DNA of 64,000 nt from Cryptomeria japonica (Eukaryota; Streptophyta; Pinopsida; Cupressales; Cupressaceae): contig NC_081414.1 of assembly GCF_030272615.1 (NCBI RefSeq), forward strand, positions 49,280,501 through 49,344,500, read 5' to 3'. Made by a program: the position numbers and the translations under genes. The notes beneath the pieces were generated by a model. That model was given only the letters and a program-made list of their open reading frames with translations, did not search any database and was not told the origin of the DNA. Shown piece by piece: positions 1-10,254 of the stretch. Numbering within the stretch: the first letter of the stretch is position 1; each line of letters begins with the position of its first letter.

Positions 1-970
1 GTTTGCAATTTGGAAAATAACATTTCCTGGTCGGCCTAAGGTCGGGAAAATCAATCTTTTAACCCTAATTGACAAGTATATAAACTACATTTTCCTCTCC
101 CATTTGGGGAGATAAAAAAAGAGGGAGGACATATGTGTACAAGACGTGGAAACTCTATTCAAACATTCAAGCATTCAAGCATTCAAGCATTCCTTCAAGT
201 AATTGATCATTCTAAGTCTCCATTCAAGGCTAAGTGTTGCATTCAAGATAAGGATTCAACCATTGAAGAGGAGATCACATACTACAACATACAAACATAC
301 AACATACAACAACATCTATACCTTCGCATATAAGGATACAAACATCCTTACAACAAGGTATTAGTACTTGTTTTACATTACATTTACAGCATTTCTCATT
401 TCTTGGTTAATTCCAAAACCGGGGTTTGACCTAAAGGCAAACCCCTCATCCCTAACCCCCCAATCGTCCTCTCTTTTCTATGTGTAGGTTGCAGGTACGC
501 GGCTGTAATTGGACATCTGGAATCCTTGTGCAGAGACGAACAGATCCCCCTTCGTTTCACGGATTTTTCGGAGGACCATGTGCACGCCGGGTGCCATCGT
601 CCCGTCAACTTTTGCTCAAATTTGTAGGACAGCGCTGTCTCGACATTTTACTGCTAATTCCAGGTCCGCAGCTTCATATCATATTCCTATCTCTGTTTAT
701 AAGTGAATCTTTCCTACTTTGCATGCATTCCTAGTTCAATCTTTCTATCTACATTTCTTTACAAAAGAGGGTATCCTTGATGTCTTAACCCTTGAAACTC
801 ATATAGAATCCAATCTTGCATTGCGTGGGATTGGATCTTGTGGGTTTCAACCCCTCTTTTGAATGTAAAGTCCCTCCTAAGTGAAAACCATCAACCCTAG
901 TGACTCTCCCTTCTCTCTCCTTGGAGTTGGGGAGGGGAGAACGACTAGGGTTCAATTTTTCCGCTTTACA
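1..970 (+). mobile_element. LTR fragment (promoter, R and U5 side) of an unidentified gypsy-type element
   Basis: A TATA box (TATATAA) lies at 77-83 and is followed by a transcript-leader-like stretch with a CATTCAAG repeat, then a U5-like tail ending TTTTTCCGCTTTACA near 970. No LTR start is visible, so the upstream part is cut by the window edge or deleted. No primer-binding site follows; the sequence changes at once to tail sequence of another element, so this is a truncated LTR. Short ORFs in it have no recognisable domain. The LTR assignment rests on TATA position and terminal CA, not on a second copy. Confidence 0.45.
164..200. repeat. CATTCAAG short tandem repeat
   Basis: Four imperfect copies of an 8-bp unit lie about 85 bp downstream of the TATA box of the LTR fragment, so they would be in the transcribed R/U5 part. 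Confidence 0.8.
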
Positions 971-1301
971 AGGATGAATCCTTCCTAAAACTAGACTGAA
1001 TTTCAATCGTATCAATCTAATCAATCAAGTTTTTTCAATCTTATCAATCTAAGAAATCAAGTTAATCGAAGAACTCGCATTTTCATCAAAACACAGTTGC
1101 AGAAATCAAATCAAATCTATCAGGATATCAATTTCGCAAAAACTCTAAAGATCAATTATCTCAATTGATCTCCCAAGGGGGCATCATCGTACTGGAATTT
1201 AGCAATCAAGAGCTAGGGTATCCGATCAAACTAATATCATCAAATTCAGATTATTCTTTGAATCAACGCGTCATCACACCTCGCTTCAAAGAGGGGCAAA
1301 A
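971..1301 (+). other. 3' noncoding tail and polypurine tract of an A-like element
   Basis: The stretch is rich in AATCAATCAAG words, like the tail of element A at 45004-45306, including the loop sequence TCAATCAAGT at 1021-1030. It ends in the tract AAAGAGGGGCAAAA (1288-1301), which is the polypurine tract also used by A (45362-45374) and B (9431-9444, minus). The LTR follows directly. Confidence 0.7.
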
Positions 1302-2301
1302 TGTGTACACCTAAAAATGGTCTAAAGATAATTAATTAAATAAGCAATTATTTAATTAATACTCCTCCCCAATTTAATTAAGTTCACTAAGCAATTTGAT
1401 TAAATTTCCCCTTTCATCTACTTATTAATAAATCTAAGGATTTATTTAATAGGTTCATTTCACCCCTTTGATTAATTAATTCCCTCCATCAAAATTATTT
1501 CTTCTAGATCCCCTAATTAATTAAAACAAATCAATTATGAGCTGTTGAAATTAATTATCCTTTTCCCATTATTTGAATTTTTTAAAATCAAATTCTCCTA
1601 ACTTCTACCACTCCTAAACCTAACCATTCCTAAACTTAACCCATTCTACCTACCCCTATGTTCCCTTTCATCCAACCTCTTCTAGAAGCTTTGTGACACT
1701 TGTCACTAAGTGTTCCCTTTCATCTAAACCTATTCTAGAATCCTCTTGACACTTGTCACCATAGAGATGACAGATGTTCCCTTTAATCCAACCCCCTTTG
1801 CCAACCTCCTCCAATTTAACCATTGATATCTTCAGATCAATCTTGATCGTTGATTCTTGCCACCTCACCCCTAACCTTGGAAATCCTAAAAATAGACCTC
1901 ATTTTGGAGCAATATTCATCCCATCTCATTCTCATCTTATGCATTGTTACTATAGGCATCTAGTTTATAGCTTATCATTCTTTAGCAATGTTATCATGCT
2001 CAATTTTAGCTTAATTGCATCTTCATTATAGCTTATTTTCTAGAATAATCATGAGCTCATATAGCTTAATCATGCTATTCTTGCTAGATCATGCATTTTC
2101 ATCATTCAAATCCTCCTTCTAAGTGTATTCAAGTCACTGGAATATGCATAATCAGATCTAGGAGCATTTTTTATACTCACATTTACTAGGAGGCAATAAG
2201 TTGATTAGCTATGGTTTTACATTTCATTGTTTTAATTCACTAACCATTGCTTATAATGATTTATTGAGTCATTGTGTTTGCAGGTATAGGTACACTTCAC
2301 A
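1302..2301 (+). mobile_element. LTR of an A-like Tat/gypsy element
   Basis: It starts TGTGTACACCTAAAAATGG, similar to the A LTR start (TGTAATACCCTAAAAATGG), directly after the polypurine tract. It carries the ATTTAATTAAAT palindromes typical of the U3 ends in this window and ends GGTACACTTCACA, similar to the A LTR end. About 1.0 kb, the same as the A LTR (1.04 kb). Its second copy is not in the window. Confidence 0.7.
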
Positions 2302-2306
2302 AAGCA

Positions 2307-2316
2307 TGACACCAAC
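2307..2316 (+). other. Possible primer-binding-site remnant
   Basis: TGACACCAAC lies 5 nt after the LTR end and matches 8 of the first 10 bases of the element A primer site (TGGCACCCAC). The match then stops and gag-like coding sequence of a different element begins. Confidence 0.35.
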
Positions 2317-3234
2317 AATTCTAGATGTGGTGGAATAGCTGAAGAAAGCTCTGACCAACATCTCCTTATGGAATCTCCTCAGTTTCCCAGAGAAAAAGAA
2401 TTGACTAAAAGAGGCCATGTTCGATATTGGAAAAAGTGCAAGCAGGAACGCCACCAAAGCTCTACAGATCAACAAAGAAAGGCTTCCACCCTCTATGGAC
2501 AAATCATGCCCTCCAAATATGTTAACTAATAAAGCCATGCCTCCTAAGTCTCAAATGGAAGGTAAGCACAAACCAAATCCTTTCTAACTGACCCTCATAG
2601 TCGGGGATAAGCTCTTACATAATTCTATGATAGATTTTGGTGCCAGCACCACCGTCATGCCTAAGCAAATCATTGAGGTCTTGAATATCAAATATGAGTC
2701 TTTAAATAGGGGTGTCATGCAGTTAGACGGGAATAAATTCTAGACCATAGGTCTTATCAAGAACCTCCTGCTGATGTTATTTGCATGTCTTAGTGTCACC
2801 GTGTCCCAAGAAGTGGTAGTCATCGACATCCTGCCTATTTTTTGGCTCTGCATTTCTCGAGATTTTACTACCAAAATAGGAGGCTACTTGTCCTTAGACT
2901 GGTCCCACCTTATCCTCCGCACTCAATGTGATGCCAAACTCAAAATCCTTTCAGAACCCCTTCATGTTGAACACATAGCAAATCAAGCCATGCTCAATTT
3001 TGAACCCACTCACACTTCCATCTCAAACAAAGAAATGAAAACCGTAGAGCTCCTAGAGGATGAAGAAGTGACCGAGGACATTCCACCCGATCAGGAGATT
3101 TTCTTAAATGAATTCATAGACTCTAATCCATACTCCAACTACCATGCCACCAGCCTAAGTACTTACTGCATCTTTGATGAAAATCAGGTCATCCCGAAAC
3201 TTATCAAAGAACCATTTTCGAAAGAGGAGTTGTC
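2317..3234 (+). pseudogene. Element D: end of gag and retropepsin protease
   Basis: Ty3/gypsy protease that would cut the Gag-Pol polyprotein. The remnant of the gag end is recognisable by the frequent gypsy motif LKKALTNISLWNLLSFPE (2330-2400). The active-site motif IDFGASTTVMP lies around 2632-2664, where the usual triplet is D-S/T-G; here it reads D-F-G, so the enzyme is probably dead. The flap and C-terminal part (IGGYLSLDWSH near 2878-2910) are conserved. Stops and frameshifts interrupt the frame. The N-terminal part of gag and the leader are missing; the sequence joins an A-like LTR at about 2316. Confidence 0.7.
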
Positions 3235-3811
3235 CTTCACACTCTGGACCCTGCACTTTGATGGTGCAAGATGCAAAGTAGTTTCATGAGATGGGATTTT
3301 CCTCACTTCACCCTCAAGTGAAAAAATTCTAAAGTCTTTTCATCTACAATTTGCATGCTCAAACAATGAAGCAAAGTATGAAGGATTGATCAAGGGTTTG
3401 AGTTTGGCAGAGAGGATGGGTATTAGAAAATTGAAAGTTTTGGGTGATTCTAAGCTGGTGGTGCACCAGGTCCGAGGAATCTCTAGTGCCAAACATGTTT
3501 GCATGAGATCCTACTATCACAAAACATGGGATTTGATTGAAAGCTTTGGTGCTTTCAATATCCAGAGAGTTCCCAGAAAAGAAAATGTTGCGGCTGACTA
3601 GATGGCCACAATTGGATTACAATTTGACCCTACTGTGGACCTGCTCGCCAATTCTCAAATAGTCTACGTGGTTGTTCGGCCAGCTATTCCTGACAACGAC
3701 ACTCATTGGCAAGTCTTCAAAAGTGATGAGCAGATCGCCCTGTTCATTCAAAACTCAGGGGAGTTCGTAGATCAGATGCAACCTAAGGTGAAAGAGGCTT
3801 ATGGGAACTAA
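3235..3811 (+). pseudogene. Element D: RNase H (archaeal-type) placed before RT
   Basis: An RNase H fold domain that would degrade the RNA strand of RNA-DNA hybrids. Visible motifs in order: WTLHFDGA (first Asp), NNEAKYEGLI (catalytic Glu), LGDSKLVVHQV (Asp) and VPRKENVAAD (last Asp), spanning about 3240-3600. It resembles the second RNase H of Tat-lineage elements, but sits between protease and RT, whereas A and B in this window carry it after RT. A TGA at 3287-3289 and a TAG at 3599-3601 break the frame. The linker after it (to 3811) is conserved-looking but has no named domain. Confidence 0.75.
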
Positions 3812-3949
3812 ATCATCTAGCTCAGATCCAACAAGCTTCCTAACAGGTTGATCACCCTAGAAAATTTGTTCAACCATGGTGATGCCAAAAATGATAAGTG
3901 AAAGTTTACAACCAATAAAGGAGACTATACCGAAATGTCGGTAGGAGGT

Positions 3950-4856
3950 GGAAGAATGCTCAAGGTCGGGAAGGAGGTTCCTCCAGAAGATTAAAAAATA
4001 TTGACCCAATATTGTGATGAATATATGGGTGTACTGGCATCGTCCTATGAAGATCTGAAAGGTTACAATCCCAACATCATTCAACACACCATCAAGCTCA
4101 CCGATGGAGCCAAACCGGTCTGACAAAAGCAGAGACCGGCCAATCCAAAGATCGAATACCTCATGGCCTAAGATCTGAAAAAGCTGATACAATCCATAAT
4201 CATCTACCCCATCAAGCACAACACCCGGGTATCCAGCCCGGTACCAAGCAGGAAGAAGAACGGAGACATCTGACTTTGTGTGGACTTCAAAGACTTAAAC
4301 CAGGCGTCTTTAAAAGATCACTACCCTTTTCCATCAATGGAACAATTGCTAAGCACGATGGCAGGATCAGAAATGTTCTCAATGCTGGACAGTTTCTCAG
4401 GTTACAATCAAGTCTTGGTGAAGCCAGAGGATCAACACAAGATGACTTTCACAACCAAATGGGGAACATTTGCCTACCAAAAAATGCCTTTTGGGTTGTC
4501 AAATGTTGGCACAACTTTTCAAAGAGCTATGGACTTGGCCTTCAAGGAGCTCATCAACAAGATCATCCTCATATATTTGGATGACTTAATGGTGTTTTCA
4601 AAGCATAGAGAGGATCATTTTGATCATCTCGAGCTGGTGTTCCAAAAATGTCTAGAATTTGGGATCTCTTTAAACCCAAAAAAATGTATCTTTGGAGTCC
4701 CTCAAGGGAAACTACTAGGACATATAGTGTCAAAGGAAGGGGTCTCCATCGACCCCGACCGAGTTAAAGCAATAAAAGAGCTTCCCCTCCCTATCAATAA
4801 AAAGGGGGTCCAGTCTTTCCTAGGAAAGATTAACTTTGTAAGCCACTTTATTTGTT
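3950..4856 (+). pseudogene. Element D: reverse transcriptase
   Basis: Ty3/gypsy RT. Visible blocks: LCVDFKDLNQAS (fingers, about 4276), MLDSFSGYNQV (first catalytic Asp, about 4382), MPFGLSNVGTTFQRAM, and the YLDD catalytic box (about 4574-4586), then LNPKKCIFG and LLGHIVSKEG. The main block is open from 4280 to 4897. Upstream stops at about 4122, 4168 and 4270 each fit a single C-to-T change (CGA to TGA or CAA to TAA). The YLDD box is intact. Confidence 0.88.
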
Positions 4857-5380
4857 GTGGGGATGGTAAGGCCTATCACCTTGATTCTCAAAAATGAAAC
4901 ACATTTCAAATGGACTCTCAAAGATAAAGAAACTTTTGAGAAGATCAAAGAGGCTGTCTGTTCAGCCCCTATGCTATCCAACCCGGATATGTCTAAAGAC
5001 TTCATAATGTATGTTTTCTCTCATCACTATAGCATGCTATGGTCTTGACCTAGAAAGATGTAGAAAAGGGGAGTGAGCACCCTATAGACTTCCATTCAAA
5101 GATCCTAAAGGAATATGAGGCGAAGTATAACTTCGTTGAAAAACAAGCTTTGGTCGTGGTCAAGGGCCTGAAAAAATTCAGGTACTTCATCATTTGCAAT
5201 AAGACTACAGTGTATGTTGCTCATCCAACGGTCAGAGAATACATCATGGAAGATGACATCACTGAGAAAAGGGAAAACTGGATCACTAAAATCTTGGAGT
5301 ATGATATTGACATCAGGCCCACCAAAATAATATGTGGCAAAGGTTTGTGTGAATATATAGCCCAGGAGTGCGAACCCTGA
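4857..5380 (+). pseudogene. Element D: gypsy RNase H (connection side)
   Basis: The region matches the usual gypsy RNase H that follows RT: a KWTLKDKETFEKIKEAV-type connection, then a domain containing EKQALVVVKGLKKFRYFI and a tail ENWITKILEYDIDIRP. The first catalytic Asp of the family (normally in a SDAS-like motif) is not evident; the matching place reads YVFSHHYSM. A short frame break lies near 5045-5150. Loss of this active site is common in elements that carry a second RNase H. Confidence 0.7.
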
Positions 5381-5383
5381 GAA

Positions 5384-6693
5384 ATGAAGACGGCCACAGA
5401 AGGAGTTATGATGGTTACCTCTGAGCCATCAGAGATATGCTGGGTGGAGGCCCGAAAACACTTCATGAAGATGGGGAGCTTCCCCGAAGGTCTTCCCCTA
5501 AAAAGAAGAGATTATATAGGCTTTAGAACAGTGGTTTCTGCTTGGTGGATGGCATACTTTTCAAAAGAAATTTCGATGGATTCCTACTCTGCTGTGTGAG
5601 CCAATGCCAGGCAGGCAAGATCTTATAGGAATTTTACTACGGCTCATCAAGGGGTCACTTTTTGGGACAAACAACCATCATCAAGATCACTCGTGCTGGA
5701 TATTTTTGGCCCTCCATGTTCAAAGACATGCACACCTTAGCGAGGGAGTGCAAAGAATGCCAATATTATACTAGCAGGTGTAAAAAGGCGGCAATGCCAC
5801 TCAGACCCATAATGGTGGAGGAACCCTTTGCTCAATGGGGACTCGACTTTATAGGGATGATCAATCCCCTAAGCTCAGTAGGACATAAGTGGATCCTGAC
5901 CGCTACCGATTACTTCTTCAGATGGTCCAAAGTTCTTCCCTTAAAGAATTCATTGAAGATAGAGGTGTTGACATTCCTAGAGGACCTAGTGTGTCGATAT
6001 GGTCTTCCAAAGACCATAATATCAGATAACGCGTGTGCATTCGTGGGTTCACGAATCACCCAATTTTCCCTCAGCAAAGGTATTTACCTAAAAACCTCCT
6101 CTAACTGCTACCCGCAAGGAAATGGGCTCGTCGAGTCCACTAATAAAAATCTTATTAGACTCATTAAAAGCATAGGGTCAGAGTACAAGAGGGAGTGGCA
6201 CCATGACCACTTAAGGAGCGCATTATGGGCTGACTGGATAACACCCAAATAGGTCTTAAAGAACTCCCCATACAAGCTGGTCTATGGTAAGGACACACTT
6301 TTTCCCATTTCCTTGGAAATCCAAGCCTTACAGTTACTCAACTCCATCAAAGTAGCAGAAATTAGTCCTATGGACACAAGATTAGTGGAGATTATGGAAC
6401 TATAAGAGGCTAGAGAAGTGGCTTTCGCATCTCTCCAGAACCATTAGCAAACTATTAAGAGGTGGTTCGATAGCAAAAAGAGTTCTGACCCAAGATTCAA
6501 ACAAGGCGACCTTGTGTTAAAGTATAATGAAAGAGCATCCAAGTCCGATCAACATGCTAAGTTTGATGGATTATGGGAGGGAACTTTCTGCATTATAATT
6601 TGCAAAGGTTTCAATTCATTTGACCTCGAGGATATGCAAGGAGACTCTCTCTGGATCCTGGTCAATGGGTTCCATCTTAAACCTTTTCATTAG
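5384..6693 (+). pseudogene. Element D: integrase
   Basis: Retroviral-type integrase, which would insert the cDNA. The zinc-binding half shows TRAGYFWPSMFKDMHTLARECKECQYY (read in two parts), preceded by a His pair. The core has GLDFIGMI (first Asp, about 5841), IISDNACAF (second Asp, about 6021) and GNGLVESTNKNL (Glu, about 6127), spaced as a DDE core. After 6250 the frame is broken by stops, but the C-terminal beta-barrel-like part (FKQGDLVLKY, about 6498) is recognisable, ending GFHLKPFH at about 6693. Confidence 0.82.
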
Positions 6694-7017
6694 CAGTTTC
6701 TCTCTAAATGTATATAATGTAAATAATGCTTTTGTGTGCCTTATTTATTTAATTATTCCTAGTCATATTCCCAAGAAGGCAAAATGAAATCACAAGATAT
6801 GTGATGATTAAACAAGAGAAAAGAGAAATCATTATATTATGGGTGTTTTTTTGTTATACAATTCATGGACGGGCCCATGGCCTTCCTTTTTACAAAAGTT
6901 GCAAGATGAAGCCCTCAGCGATGGGCCGCCATTTTCTCAAAGATCCTCTCCATCTTCATCATCCTGCATTTGAAAGCTAGGGTATCCACTATCATCTGAA
7001 GTATCCTCTCTCTCTGA
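6694..7017. other. Noncoding spacer after element D pol
   Basis: AT-rich; no repeat, LTR end or coding signal was recognised. It separates the pol end from the end of the antisense ORF that follows. Confidence 0.6.
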
Positions 7018-7692
7018 TCACTCATAGTCAAAAGCACCACCATGTACCCCAGCCATGGAGATAACAACCAGATTTGGTTGAATGTGCGACATTAAGACCC
7101 GTGCAAAAATGTAATCTTGGAAATCAGAGTACCATTCGATACCATCCAGAGCAGGAATTATCAGATGGACATGGAGGAGGAACTCCGCAGTGAGCTCTGC
7201 TTGAAAACGGTGGGATGATAGTGTCATCATCCTTAGACCGCCGATAAGCGGGTGCCAAGTCACCTCCTAGCGGGAAGTAATAAAGCACCTCAGATCCGAC
7301 GCTAGAGGAAGGCCCTGGAAAGGGACATAGTACACCACCATATCTTCCAGCCCTCCCAAATAGTCATGGGAGAAGAGTGCCTTGGTAAGCTGTGAGGTCA
7401 ATAGCCCAGCCAATCCAGAATCCAGCAACAAAGCGACAAAATGTGAACAAATGTCCATGTTCATACGGTATTGGTCTGCGTTATCTATAAAATCCTCGCC
7501 AAGCACCCATTTGATAGTAGCAACAATAAGGGGATTCTTCCACCTTGTCATCATCTGCAACCTTCGGTCATAAATGTTCCCAAGGAAAGCAACCTGAGCT
7601 TTTCTACTAATGAGTCTAACAGGAGTATCCATATCCTGAACAAACTTTGTCGTTGAAGTAGAACCTACGTAAAAGAATGTCTGAAAAGACAT
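7018..7692 (-). pseudogene. Antisense ORF of unknown function downstream of D pol
   Basis: One 225-codon minus-strand frame (start ATG at 7692) broken by a single TAG near 7264-7266 that fits CAG to TAG. The protein looks soluble and helical, with a hydrophobic central helix pair (ICSHFVALLLDSGLAGLLTS). I do not recognise a domain. Its place, antisense and just downstream of pol, is the same as that of the PMD genes of A and B, so it may be the extra ORF of this element family. The first codons read ATG TCT TTT CAG, which could also be a splice acceptor, so the true first exon may lie further right. Function not assigned. Confidence 0.5.
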
Positions 7693-8126
7693 ATTTATAA
7701 CAAATTCTCAGCTCAGGGTGACAAGTGACAAATACACCAATGCTCTCGATATCCAATGCTCCTATCATACTTCATTAATTTACACGATAGAGCAAGGTCT
7801 GATTAAGAATTGGCAATGTCTTTCATGGTACCTCACAGAAAGAGGTGATGCAAACAAACACCACGCGTATGTGTAGGTACATCGTGTTTTAAAACATAAC
7901 TCCTGCAGGACTATCTTAGCTTGTGCGAACCATGCTGGCTGTCGATTTTATTGGTGGAGATCTGTTTGGCCGAGATTTTTCGTCTCAAGTGGCTTTAATT
8001 AATGGTGGGCTGAATAAGTTTCCTTTCGAAATCATGAATGGCGGCGCTCGTCCTTTTCAAGGTTAATTTCAACTGCAAAATGAGTTGGCATGTGTGTAAA
8101 TAGACGCTTGCTTTTAAGCATCCTCC
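7693..8126. other. Noncoding 3' region of element D
   Basis: No domain, LTR or polypurine tract recognised. It ends where the 5' LTR of element A begins. If the minus-strand ORF before it is spliced, this would hold its promoter and first exon, but I could not settle on a donor. Confidence 0.5.
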
Positions 8127-8680
8127 TGTCATGAAAATCTAGGCCATCTCCTAGACCATGGGCCCCTAATCTCGACAACGTCACCAAGGTCCTAACTAAA
8201 GGCAATTAAATCAATCTTGAGCACACAGTTAATTCTTTAATCATCCAATGTCACATGGCAAATCAATCAACCAATATTAATTAAATATTTATTTAATTAA
8301 TTGATCATTCCAAATATATTATTTTAAACAATTACCTTATTTATTTAATTAAATATCCTAGCATATTTAAGTAAATAAATCAAATTGCCATTAAATCATC
8401 AAGAAGAGGAATTTTGATTAAATAAATCAATTGAGCACAAATCTTCAGAAAAGGAAATAAATCAAAAAAAGGAATTAATTGACCAAGAAAGAATTAAAAA
8501 TTTGAGAAAAGAAATCAATTGGAGATAATCTTGAAAAATAAATTAAAAATTGATAAATAATCTCAGAGAAAGCAATCAAAACAATTAAATATTAAAATTG
8601 AATGAAATAGAGAATAAATCAGTTTTTTTTTATTTAATCTTATTTTTAGTTCAATTTCCTTTAAAACTGAGAAAAGCATC
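8127..8680 (+). mobile_element. Element A 5' LTR, first part
   Basis: From about 8144 it aligns almost base for base with 45397 onward of the 3' LTR. It is cut after GCATC (8676-8680) by element B, and the LTR resumes at 24828. The start TGTCATGAAAATC differs from the 3' LTR start TGTAATACCC, so the first 15-20 bp are diverged. Confidence 0.88.
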
Positions 8681-9430
8681 TGTATATGGTGAAAATGGAT
8701 AACAATAATAACAATATTGAAAGGCTAAATGAATTCAACCACAAAACCCTAGCCTAACAACAACAAAGATCCACCATAACATATGAAGATTACCTAAGAC
8801 AATGCAAATCAAATGAAATCACAAAGATTATACCATCACATGTCTAATAGGGTTTGGATCTCCATTCTTCCTATCTCCATTGATCTCGCTTGATATATTT
8901 GCTCTCAGATTTTATATGCACAAGAGCTCAACAAAGAACGGAATGTGGTTGCAAGTAGGATCATAGTGTAGTCCAGTGTATAAAAGATGATTCCTTAGGA
9001 TGATTAGAATGCTTGATTAGGGTTTGATAATGAAGGAAGCATCTCCTTATATAGAAGACACTATATGAAATGGAGGGATAAGATTGAGAGGTGTAAAAGG
9101 AGGTCGGCTATGATTAGAGGGTAGGTAAAGAAAATAATAAAATAATGAGAGGGGTAGGTAGTGTATGAATTAAGAGATGAATGACATGTGTCATGGGTAG
9201 AAAAGGTTAATGAATTAATTAAATAAATAAAGATTTATTTAATTAATAGAAGAAGTGGGATCAATTAAATAAATAAGATATTTATTTAATTTAGGAAAAG
9301 GATAATTTAAAAAAATAAATGTATTTATTTAAATGAGAAATAAGGTTAGAAGAGGATAAATGAATTAATTAAATAAATAAAAATCTATTTATATTTATTT
9401 AATTAGACTGGACAATTTTAGGTATCTACA
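8681..9430 (-). mobile_element. Element B 3' LTR
   Basis: Minus-strand start TGTAGATACCTAAAATTG at 9430, next to the polypurine tract; end at 8681 next to target copy GCATC. U3 (9210-9420) is a run of AATTAATTAAATAAAT palindromes. Near-identical to 24033-24822 apart from a deletion close to 9395. Confidence 0.93.
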
Positions 9431-9444
9431 TTTTGCCCCTCTTT
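9431..9444 (-). other. Polypurine tract of element B
   Basis: On minus the sequence AAAGAGGGGCAAAA lies directly before the 3' LTR, as expected for the plus-strand DNA primer. The same tract ends the A-like tail at 1301 and element A at 45374. Confidence 0.88.
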
Positions 9445-9675
9445 GAGACAATGCGGCTTGTCGCGTTGTTTCAAAGAAGATAAGATGAACTGATACAGAG
9501 TTTCCCCAGGATGGGAATGACATGCCCCCTCGAGAGATTGGATGAAAATGTCTGAAAAGATTGCAGACAATCTCTTGATAAGCAAGACGGGATAGAATGG
9601 ACTGACTGGATAAAGTGACAGAGTCACGGGATAATGAAGACTGACTCGGGAAATGAGGGTGAGGGTTAGGGTAGG

Positions 9676-9683
9676 CTATAAGA
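9676..9683 (+). promoter_or_regulatory. Predicted TATA box of the antisense PMD gene in B
   Basis: GGCTATAAGA lies 97 nt before the predicted start codon at 9775. The same GGCTATA core lies 75-80 nt before the matching start codon in element A on the other strand (44359-44364). The conservation of place and core is the main support. Confidence 0.6.
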
Positions 9684-9956
9684 TAGACCACTGGGGAAAT
9701 ACATCCTCATTGTCATCTACACATCCACGAGAGCAGATTGCAGAGCGAAAAAAGAACAGCAGCAGTCAGCAGCGATGGCCTTCATTCATAGATTCGACCG
9801 CGTTCGTCGATTTCAAAGGCCAGCAGAGGCAGGAGAGCCGGTAAGTACCACCAAACCTCCTCGTACTTTGACACATTTAATTTTTTCATTAATGCATGCT
9901 AGATAGAGCAATAAATGCACTTAGACTAGGGTCCAAAAAGTGTCCAAAAACGTCCA

Positions 9957-10224
9957 GGCGCGTCTGTGTTGGTGCCAGGCATGTCTGTGCTTGCGAGGCG
10001 TGTCTGTGTTTGTGCCAGGCGCGTCTGCGTTTGAACCCGCGTCTGTGTCAAATGCGGCCGCGTTTGTGATGGTCAGTCGCGTCTGTGCCAAGAAGGCACA
10101 TCTGTGTCGCCCAGGCGCGTCTGTGCAGAGCATAGGCACGTCTGTGTTCGTAAGGTGCGTCTGTATTTTTCAGGCACATCTGTGCAGTCTTTAAGCGCGT
10201 TTATGTTAGGTAAGCGCGTTTGTG
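9957..10224 (+). repeat. CGCGTCTGTG array, 14 copies on a 19/21-nt pitch
   Basis: Core starts are 9959, 9980, 9999, 10020, 10038, 10059, 10078, 10097, 10116, 10137, 10156, 10175, 10196 and 10215. Intervals are 19 or 21 nt except one of 18. The 10-nt core (often preceded by GG) is conserved while the spacers differ freely. The same motif occurs in three clusters in the sense leader of B. Confidence 0.9.
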
Positions 10225-10254
10225 TGAAGTTTTTGATCTTCTAGGTCAAATGGG

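Noticed and set aside
133-333. Small frame in the first LTR fragment
   Set aside because: Arises from the CATTCAAG repeat in an untranslated LTR part.
9655-9680. GGGTGAGGGTTAGGGTAGG looks telomere-like
   Set aside because: A single imperfect stretch without a tandem TTTAGGG run.
9957-10224. Regular short repeats with variable spacers, superficially like a CRISPR array
   Set aside because: The repeat is only 10-12 nt and degenerate, spacers are 7-11 nt, and the context is a eukaryotic retrotransposon intron.
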